A stretch of 22,997 nucleotides of DNA from a virus: the IMG/VR virus record IMGVR_UViG_3300042349_000271, positions 1 to 22,997 of that record; one strand, written 5' to 3'. Position 1 is the stretch's first letter, and each line of letters opens with the position of its first letter. The position numbers and the translations under genes were made by a program. Below the pieces are notes generated by a model. The model worked only from the letters and a program-made list of their open reading frames with translations. It had not been told where the DNA came from and did not search any database. Shown here piece after piece: positions 18,521 to 22,997 of this stretch.

Positions 18521-20769
18521 ATGAAGCAGGATCCTGGTCCAGATGGAGTACCAGAAGAGGGTGCTAATAGCGAAGGGGCAAACGATAATAATTTAATCGA
18601 TGGGAAACCAATACTTGTTGGTGATCCAGTGATACCTCCAGTTGGGAATGTTGATACTACTGGAGATCCAGCAGGGACCACTCCAATTGTTGGTGTGATG
18701 AATGACATAACAGCGCCAGGAACGATTGCAGAAGGGGTGATTGATGGAGAGAATGGTGCGACACCTACAGTAATGCTAGTGGGCACTGCAGTCGATCCTG
18801 ATGTGATCTGTGTTGATGTGCCAAATCCAGTTATTGAAGTCGTAGTTCCACCTATTCCAGTAGTTCCTGTAGTTCCTGTGGTAGATGTTCCACCTGCAGA
18901 TCCTCCAGTACCAATGCCTGTTGGAGTTGTATCTCCAGCAACTCCAGTAGTTCCAATAGTGGTTGCAGCAGTTCCTATTGCTGTTGCTGGTTGGAAATCT
19001 GTGGATAGAGATACCTGAGAGAGTTGCTGCAGTAAAGTATCTTCTAAATCGGTTTGACCCTCAAGGTTAACTGGTCCAAAAATAATCTCACCAGTTGCAC
19101 AACTATATGTACCTACATTTCTATCAAGAATGACTTTTTTGTTGTTTGCTAAGGTATATGATCTTAGATTTCCAAAACCATCATCCTCAAAATACTGAGG
19201 TACTCCAGGTCTATCTACAGTATAGTAAACACTACTCTGTATAGTCTTTCCTGGAGTAGTACTGCAACTACAGTTTAATTGAGTGCCAAACTCAACTCTA
19301 AAAGATTTTGGTCCAGTTGCTAATGGATATTCTTCAATTCTATAAAGAGCAATTGAAGAAATAACATCTTCAATATTTTTGTCTGCTTGAAGAATATCTG
19401 TATGTAATTTACTCACAGAGAATGTTTTATTGAAGTTAGAAAGATCTTCATTATCTCCATATTCTTGCAATGCTTGAAGTGCTTTATTCTTTAACTTATC
19501 AGAGGTGCTTTCTGAAAGTGTACCATCACCAAAGTTAGTAACAAAGTTCTTAGTCACAACAAGCATATTGAGATCTACATATATTTCTTTTGGATCTTCA
19601 ATGACAACATCTACAGATGCCATAGCATATGGTCTGAGATTTCTTATAATTTCTTGCTTAGTTAAGTTATTGACCTTTGTTCCTGTTTTGGTTCTAATTG
19701 ATAGAAAGACTTTACCATACACTGGTGGAGTTACCGATTCTCCTCCATATGCATTGACATATCTAGCATTTGGATAAATTACTTTTGTTAGACTTTCGTA
19801 GTCTTTTGCTGTAACTGCTCTATTTTGTGCAGCATAATATTTTGGAGCATTATATTTAATAGATTTTACAGACTCTTGCAAATCACCAATTTGAGACTTT
19901 GCACGGACAGTTAGAGTTATATCATCGACAATTCTATTTTCTGCATCTACTATCTGTCCAGTAAATGAAAACTGTTGTATATTATTCGCTTCAATTCCGT
20001 TAGTTACGACATACTCTAGTACGACTACTTGACCGTCTTCAAGTTTCTTTCCAATTATTCCATCACCGAAAGAAACTCTATATCTTCTATCTTCATCTTC
20101 ACTCAAGAAGAATGATCTTGTAGTAGCATCGATTGATGTGATGTTTTGTACTAGATTGTACTTATCCGATTCTGTGGATTGGATATTTGGTCTTACTGAT
20201 ACCTTTAATAGTTCTGTATCTACTTTTTCATTAGGAATGATATATCTTTGATCAATAGTAGTATCAACAACATATTCATACTTGAGCAAATTACCTTCGT
20301 AAACTGTAATGTCGGTAAAAGTTGCTATTCCAGTTGTTGAATCTACTCTAACTGTTTTGTCTTCAGTAATCACAAAAGAGTAAGACTTACCAGCAGAAAT
20401 TCCACTACAAATATTTCCCTTTTTTAAGGTAACTAGTAGTGGATATGCATTATTCTGTGCAATTTGTGTTTGTACTTCTACTGCAATACATGCCTTAGAT
20501 GCTTTTGCGGATCTAGGTGTATAGTTTAGTAACTTTGCTAGACTAGTTACATTATCTCTTATCGTGGCACTATCTAAGAATAACTCATTTAATGCCATAT
20601 TAGCATTAAATGCAGAGTAATATGTATTGTACGCTAGTACATCAAGGAGATATGATAAAGTAGAACCAGTGAAATCATAGTCCGAGAACTCAGGACGAGT
20701 TCTCATATAAGACTTTATAGATTCCCTAATCTCATCAAAATCAATATTAGTTAAATTTGTTGGTTTCAT
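18517..20769 (-). CDS. 6: Baseplate wedge protein gp6 with a low-complexity C-terminal tail
   Basis: A 750-residue homologue of T4 gp6, which forms the inner ring of the baseplate by joining wedges. The diagnostic N-terminus is clear: a helix with R-P-E-F-S-D-Y-D-F-T-G-S and L-L-D-V-L-A-Y-N-T-Y-Y (residues about 20-55), then L-N-Y-T-P-R-S-A-K-A, which aligns with the D-Y-D-F-E-G-S and L-L-A-Y-N-T motifs of T4 gp6. The middle (about 230-500) has the expected baseplate-J-like beta regions, including R-Y-R-V-S-F-G-D-G-I-I-G-K. T4 gp6 is 660 residues. The extra length is a Gly/Thr/Pro/Ser-rich tail from about residue 587. The start ATG overlaps the gp25 stop by one base (TAATG), with AGGAG just upstream. 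It is co-transcribed with gp25. Confidence 0.93.
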   Translation of the reverse strand: MKPTNLTNIDFDEIRESIKSYMRTRPEFSDYDFTGSTLSYLLDVLAYNTYYSAFNANMALNELFLDSATIRDNVTSLAKLLNYTPRSAKASKACIAVEVQTQIAQNNAYPLLVTLKKGNICSGISAGKSYSFVITEDKTVRVDSTTGIATFTDITVYEGNLLKYEYVVDTTIDQRYIIPNEKVDTELLKVSVRPNIQSTESDKYNLVQNITSIDATTRSFFLSEDEDRRYRVSFGDGIIGKKLEDGQVVVLEYVVTNGIEANNIQQFSFTGQIVDAENRIVDDITLTVRAKSQIGDLQESVKSIKYNAPKYYAAQNRAVTAKDYESLTKVIYPNARYVNAYGGESVTPPVYGKVFLSIRTKTGTKVNNLTKQEIIRNLRPYAMASVDVVIEDPKEIYVDLNMLVVTKNFVTNFGDGTLSESTSDKLKNKALQALQEYGDNEDLSNFNKTFSVSKLHTDILQADKNIEDVISSIALYRIEEYPLATGPKSFRVEFGTQLNCSCSTTPGKTIQSSVYYTVDRPGVPQYFEDDGFGNLRSYTLANNKKVILDRNVGTYSCATGEIIFGPVNLEGQTDLEDTLLQQLSQVSLSTDFQPATAIGTAATTIGTTGVAGDTTPTGIGTGGSAGGTSTTGTTGTTGIGGTTTSITGFGTSTQITSGSTAVPTSITVGVAPFSPSITPSAIVPGAVMSFITPTIGVVPAGSPVVSTFPTGGITGSPTSIGFPSIKLLSFAPSLLAPSSGTPSGPGSCFI
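18520..19011 (-). repeat. Low-complexity Gly/Thr/Pro/Ser tail of gp6
   Basis: Residues about 587-750 of gp6 are dominated by Gly, Thr, Ser, Pro, Ala, Ile and Val, with short near-repeats such as T-T-G-T-T-G-I-G-G-T-T-T and T-G-I-T-G-S-P-T. No charged residues occur for long stretches. The DNA is clearly more GC-rich than its surroundings and has short tandem repeats. The reading frame stays open, and the tail ends G-P-G-S-C-F-I. Confidence 0.8.
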
Positions 20770-21182
20770 TAATCTCCTGGTCTCTGTAGGATGAATGTGC
20801 TATTGATAGTAATAGTGTCACCAACAATTCTATATTCGATATCTACTCTAACTTCAGAGGAATCTGAGTCTTCAGCACTTACAATACAATCTATTATCTC
20901 TACCCTAGGCTCATAATTTCTGATAGTATTTATTATAGTTTCTTGGAGTTGAGCAGCAGAAAATCCATCTAGTGGCTCAAACAGTATTTCATATACTCTA
21001 GATCCAACTTCAGGATCCATTAATTTTTCTCCAAATCGTGTTTGGAGTAAATTTTGCACAGATTGACTTACTGCCTGCTCATTTTTTTGCACCAGAAGAT
21101 CCTTTGTTATTGGATTTTTCTTAAAACCAATATTCAGATCCTTAAATTCTCGAAGAAATCTCTGAAATCTATCTTCTGACAT
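20769..21182 (-). CDS. 25: Baseplate wedge protein gp25
   Basis: A 137-residue protein of the gp25/lysozyme-like baseplate wedge family (T4 gp25 is 132 residues). Visible family features are an N-terminal region with D-L-N-I-G-F-K-K-N-P-I-T-K-D-L, an A-V-S-Q-S-V-Q-N-L-L-x-T-R-x-G-E segment (about 37-54), P-E-V-G-S-R-V-Y-E-I-L-F-E-P (57-70), then the C-terminal strand pair with V-D-I-E-Y-R-I. In T4, gp25 with gp6 and gp53 forms the wedge core that meets the sheath. The stop overlaps the gp6 start. A consensus late promoter lies upstream, and a short hairpin covers AAGAG, its likely ribosome binding site. Confidence 0.93.
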   Translation of the reverse strand: MSEDRFQRFLREFKDLNIGFKKNPITKDLLVQKNEQAVSQSVQNLLQTRFGEKLMDPEVGSRVYEILFEPLDGFSAAQLQETIINTIRNYEPRVEIIDCIVSAEDSDSSEVRVDIEYRIVGDTITINSTFILQRPGD

Positions 21183-21187
21183 TATAA

Positions 21188-21205
21188 ACTCTTTTCTACA
21201 AGAGT
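21188..21205. promoter_or_regulatory. Hairpin covering the gp25 ribosome binding site
   Basis: ACTCTT and AAGAGT form a perfect 6-bp stem with a 6-base loop. In minus-strand RNA the 3' arm contains AAGAG, the likely ribosome binding site of gp25. The 5' arm lies just upstream of the start point predicted for the adjacent late promoter, so only read-through RNA would contain it. Confidence 0.45.
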
Positions 21206-21212
21206 ATTTATA
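21205..21212 (-). promoter_or_regulatory. T4-type late promoter (TATAAATA) for gp25
   Basis: A perfect TATAAATA on the minus strand lies between the 61-residue gene and gp25. It ends 22 bases before the gp25 ATG, with predicted initiation near 21199. It would drive gp25, gp6 and probably the giant gene late in infection. Confidence 0.75.
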
Positions 21213-21215
21213 CGC

Positions 21216-21401
21216 TTAATGCCACCTTTCGACATAATCATCGAACCCATTTTTGCCTCCACATGGTCTTGAATACCTATCTGATGGAGGGTTATTTGGT
21301 TTTTTAGTCTCTATCGATCCATAATCAGTGATCAATTTTGTGGTTCCCCACATTTTTTTCATGTAACTAACATCTCTATCTGGATTTGGGTTAATTGCCA
21401 T
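21216..21401 (-). CDS. Small protein of unknown function (61 residues)
   Basis: I do not recognise this protein. It begins M-A-I-N-P-N-P-D-R-D and has a short helical part with K-K-M-W-G-T-T-K, a proline-rich middle (K-K-P-N-N-P-P-S-D-R) and a C-terminal D-D-Y-V-E-R-W-H. It has one cysteine and no membrane segment or signal peptide. The start is supported by GGAG seven to eight bases before the ATG. It lies between the 71-residue gene (68-base gap with an 8-bp inverted repeat) and the gp25 late promoter. Its place among baseplate genes suggests a small structural or assembly factor, but nothing in the sequence proves it. Confidence 0.75.
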   Translation of the reverse strand: MAINPNPDRDVSYMKKMWGTTKLITDYGSIETKKPNNPPSDRYSRPCGGKNGFDDYVERWH

Positions 21402-21411
21402 CTGTTTTTCT

Positions 21412-21443
21412 CCGTAAAATGGTTAAAACAGAACTTTTTACGG
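21412..21443. repeat. Inverted repeat in the leader of the 61-residue gene
   Basis: CCGTAAAA and TTTTACGG form a perfect 8-bp stem with a 16-base loop. In the minus-strand transcript the 3' arm ends in the first two bases of the ribosome binding site GGAG. A second stem, CGGG/CCCG at 21441-21456, uses some of the same bases, so the two are mutually exclusive. Neither has a T-run, so a terminator is not supported. Confidence 0.45.
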
Positions 21444-21469
21444 GGTTGCTATCCCGAGTTTTGACAATC

Positions 21470-21685
21470 CTAGTCGAATTTTGGGTTAATATTTCTTCCT
21501 AGAGTGTAATTTTTATCAATTCTTATGTCTGAATTCCTAAAAGTCCAACATTCTCCATTACTATCTAGGAACACGACCCACTCAAGGTCGTGTTCTTGTG
21601 ATCTATCAATCATAAAAAAAGCCCAGCCTTTACCTTTTGGGGTAAAAACTGGGATAGTTGGGTTAAGTTGCAACATATTTTGCAT
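21470..21685 (-). CDS. Small conserved-type protein of unknown function (71 residues)
   Basis: A 71-residue compact protein: L-N-P-T-I-P-V-F-T-P-K-G-K-G-W-A, then E-H-D-L-E-W-V-V-F-L-D, G-E-C-W-T-F-R-N-S-D-I-R and T-L-G-R-N. Alternating strands with several Trp suggest a small beta-barrel or SH3-like fold. I have the impression that this type is common in marine T4-like phages, but I cannot name a function. It starts eight bases after the 47-residue gene without a clear ribosome binding site, so translational coupling is likely. A second ATG three codons on could be used. A 10-bp perfect inverted repeat lies within the coding sequence. Confidence 0.82.
   Translation of the reverse strand: MQNMLQLNPTIPVFTPKGKGWAFFMIDRSQEHDLEWVVFLDSNGECWTFRNSDIRIDKNYTLGRNINPKFD
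21569..21595. repeat. 10-bp perfect inverted repeat inside the 71-residue gene
   Basis: GAACACGACC and GGTCGTGTTC are exact reverse complements around a 7-base loop. They fall within the codons for E-H-D-L-E-W-V-V-F. No T-run follows on either strand. The stem is GC-rich in an AT-rich genome and should form in RNA. Confidence 0.7.
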
Positions 21686-21693
21686 TTTTGAGA

Positions 21694-21837
21694 TTATTTC
21701 CCTTGTCCGCGATACTTTTTGCGGGCAGGATTACGACTTGATGCTGCATATTTGGTCCCAGCACCAGCACCCTGGCGAGATTTTTTAGGAGGACCAGGAA
21801 TATAACCATTTTTATTGAAAGATCCAGGTTTGGCCAT
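21694..21837 (-). CDS. Very small basic protein (47 residues)
   Basis: An open frame from ATG at 21837 to TAA at 21694 gives 47 residues: MAKPGSFNKNGYIPGPPKKS, then a G-A-G-A-G turn and a basic end with N-P-A-R-K-K-Y-R-G-Q-G-K. It is very rich in Lys, Arg, Gly and Pro and probably unstructured, as in a nucleic-acid-binding or capsid/tail decoration peptide. The start has one of the best ribosome binding sites in the window (GAGGTGA, 3 bases, ATG), and a host-type promoter lies directly upstream. Those signals, and the tight fit before the 71-residue gene, support a real gene. I do not recognise the family. Confidence 0.75.
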   Translation of the reverse strand: MAKPGSFNKNGYIPGPPKKSRQGAGAGTKYAASSRNPARKKYRGQGK

Positions 21838-21861
21838 GTGTCACCTCGTTAGAACTTCCCT

Positions 21862-21890
21862 ATTGTAGCACAGATTCGCCTATTTGCCAA
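21862..21890 (-). promoter_or_regulatory. Host sigma70-type promoter before the small-gene cassette
   Basis: On the minus strand TTGGCA (21890-21885), a 17-base spacer and TACAAT (21867-21862) form a near-consensus sigma70 promoter. A TG one base before the -10 adds an extended -10 element. The -35 lies inside the end of the PAAR gene. Start near 21855 gives a leader of about 18 bases carrying GAGGTGA. It fits early or middle transcription by unmodified host polymerase. Confidence 0.65.
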
Positions 21891-22392
21891 CTATGACATT
21901 GGTGGATCCTCTACCAATCACACTCAAGCAAGGTGGTCCTAGAGGGTCTCCTACTGCTGCTAGACGCTTTCCATTGACAAACACTGTAGTTGTAGTTGCC
22001 TTTACAATTCTATCATGCCCTCTACCGAATAAATCTTCGGTTGTCAACCTACTACAATTACAATTGAATGTTTTTGGTTTACATTTAGATCCTATTGGAA
22101 CAATGACAATATTAGTAGTTGGAGATTTGTGATATTTTAACATATCTCCATCACATAATGGTGTAATTCCATTAATGAATACTGTTCTTGCCAATACCGT
22201 TGGATCTAATGGAGTTAGTTTTGTTGGCGGCCAAAGGCAACTAGCATTCTTTACACTAACTGGTTTTGTTGGTGTTGGTCCAGGAGGACATGCTGGTAAA
22301 GCATTACATGGATTCACATTATGAATATTTGCTGGAATGGCAACACCATGACCAGTACATGTTCCAGTTATAATAGCAGCTAATCCAGGCAT
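21880..22392 (-). CDS. PAAR-like baseplate spike tip protein
   Basis: A 170-residue protein of the PAAR type, which caps the central spike of contractile tails (T4 gp5.4 is the equivalent). The N-terminus M-P-G-L-A-A-I-I-T-G-T-C-T-G-H-G is typical. Two V-F-I/V-N-G-x-x-x-x-x-x-G-D repeats occur (about 71-84 and 137-149), and the last turn ends R-G-S-T-N-V-I-V-G-K. Nine cysteines and four histidines could bind the metal found at PAAR tips. At 170 residues it is longer than the roughly 100-residue minimal PAAR, because of a Cys/Pro-rich insertion (about 28-60) and a C-N-C-S segment (111-114). It starts 12 bases after the upstream stop, with no ribosome binding site. T4 also places its PAAR gene just before gene 6. 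Confidence 0.85.
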   Translation of the reverse strand: MPGLAAIITGTCTGHGVAIPANIHNVNPCNALPACPPGPTPTKPVSVKNASCLWPPTKLTPLDPTVLARTVFINGITPLCDGDMLKYHKSPTTNIVIVPIGSKCKPKTFNCNCSRLTTEDLFGRGHDRIVKATTTTVFVNGKRLAAVGDPLGPPCLSVIGRGSTNVIVGK

Positions 22393-22401
22393 TTTTATTT
22401 T

Positions 22402-22409
22402 TATTTATA
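22402..22409 (-). promoter_or_regulatory. TATAAATA octamer before the PAAR gene (doubtful promoter)
   Basis: A perfect TATAAATA overlaps the stop of the upstream gene. It ends only 9 bases before the PAAR ATG, against 22-23 bases for the other three. Initiation at the usual distance would leave a leader of about four bases. It may be a chance match in an A/T-only stretch, or it may make a nearly leaderless message. Confidence 0.35.
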
Positions 22410-22997
22410 CATTGGTTATTGATGTATCTGATAATTGATCTGGAACTTCATTGTCTTCATCAATCGAAACATTAGATTCATTAAACTTAATGTCCTCTCC
22501 AAGATCTCCATAATTCCTATTACAGAAATAGTCATATGGATTACCATACTTATTTACTGCATCAACAAATGTTTTTGTCTCTTGTGTTAAATCATGAAGT
22601 ATCTGAAGATTTCCACTAATTTCCCAACTACGAATATTCTCTACAATCACATCGTCATTAGCACCATATATGGTTCTTCCCCATAAGTATGACTTTGTGT
22701 ATGGTGTATAACCTAGGAATGAACCAAAGATAGATGATAGTGGATAATACACATCACAAAATGCATCTGCTATATTAGCACCAGGATCTTTTGATTGTAT
22801 TTGAGTCAATCTAGCAGCATAGGTTGGATTGTCTAGTAGACACTTTGTACATTTTCCTATGTCTGGATTAGTAGGATTTGGATTAATTCTCACACCTAGT
22901 CTAACATTAATCCATGTAAACTCCCTTGGATCAGGACAGAAGTTTTGGATTAGATATTTAATTTTATTAGTTGAACAAGGTAATTTATAAAATCCTC
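22405..22997 (-). CDS. C-terminal part of an unrecognised protein, cut by the right edge
   Basis: The frame stays open from the right edge to TAA at 22405-22407, giving about 197 residues. A GTG at 22893 could serve as a start, but the frame continues upstream with protein-like sequence (L-P-C-S-T-N-K-I-K-Y-L-I, then C-P-D-P-R-E-F-T-W-I-N-V-R-L). The true start is therefore probably outside the window. Visible features are a C-T-K-C pair, a tyrosine/proline-rich stretch (Y-Y-P-L-S-S-I-F-G-S-F-L-G-Y-T), G-A-N-D-D-V-I-V-E-N-I and an acidic C-terminus. In T4 the hub protein gp5 lies in this neighbourhood, but no OB-fold, lysozyme or beta-helix repeat is visible. A tail or hub-related role is a guess from position. 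Confidence 0.72.
   Translation of the reverse strand, partial: GFYKLPCSTNKIKYLIQNFCPDPREFTWINVRLGVRINPNPTNPDIGKCTKCLLDNPTYAARLTQIQSKDPGANIADAFCDVYYPLSSIFGSFLGYTPYTKSYLWGRTIYGANDDVIVENIRSWEISGNLQILHDLTQETKTFVDAVNKYGNPYDYFCNRNYGDLGEDIKFNESNVSIDEDNEVPDQLSDTSITNV

Noticed and set aside
18521-19018. A 165-codon open frame on the plus strand
   Set aside because: It is the antisense of the low-complexity gp6 tail. Biased codons remove stops on the opposite strand, its Pro/Val-rich product mirrors the tail, and it would be the only plus-strand gene.
21569-21595. A strong hairpin as a transcription terminator
   Set aside because: No T-run follows the stem on either strand, and it lies inside a coding sequence.
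22405-22893. A complete 162-residue gene starting at GTG 22893
   Set aside because: The frame continues without a stop to the right edge with plausible protein sequence, so a truncated longer gene is the better reading.

Overview
This window looks like part of the baseplate and tail-fibre region of a T4-like myovirus genome. It is AT-rich, every supported gene lies on the minus strand, and the genes are tightly packed with overlaps or short gaps. A gp25-like gene sits directly next to a gp6-like gene, with a PAAR spike-tip gene upstream and a fibre gene carrying short Y-N-D-L...K-P repeats downstream. This layout, and the sequence style, fit marine T4-like phages such as those of picocyanobacteria or other oligotrophic marine bacteria. 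The host cannot be decided from this window. No tRNA, integrase, insertion sequence, CRISPR array or plus-strand gene is supported, and no gene-free stretch exceeds 300 bases.

Transcription runs from the right edge to the left. The order is: a 5'-truncated protein of unknown function (22997-22405); a PAAR-like spike tip (22392-21880); three small proteins of 47, 71 and 61 residues (21837-21216); the baseplate wedge proteins gp25 (21182-20769) and gp6 (20769-18517); one giant 5141-residue structural protein (18491-3066) that takes up two thirds of the window; a repeat-built tail fibre (3039-1897); a subtilisin-family protease whose start overlaps the fibre stop (1900-239); and the start of another protein (213 to the left edge) that carries the same G-x-G-Y repeat type as the giant protein.

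The genes make sense as parts of one machine. The PAAR protein would cap the central spike, gp25 and gp6 would form the inner baseplate wedges, the giant protein would project from the wedge where T4 has gp7/gp8 and its fibre attachments, and the fibre and protease would act at the cell surface. The giant protein is a mosaic. It has a phage structural N-terminus, five blocks of G-x-G-Y beta repeats, a YHYH-type domain, an EF-hand loop, a beta-propeller-like region, a LamG-like lectin fold and three cysteine-bearing helical repeats.

Regulatory signals can be read directly. Octamers matching the T4 late promoter (TATAAATA, or CATAAATA) lie 22-23 bases upstream of three start codons (gp25, the fibre and the left-edge gene). 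A well-formed host-type promoter (TTGGCA, 17 bases, TACAAT with an extended -10 TG) precedes the three-small-gene cassette. A short hairpin covers the gp25 ribosome binding site and would be present only in read-through transcripts, a T4-style arrangement.
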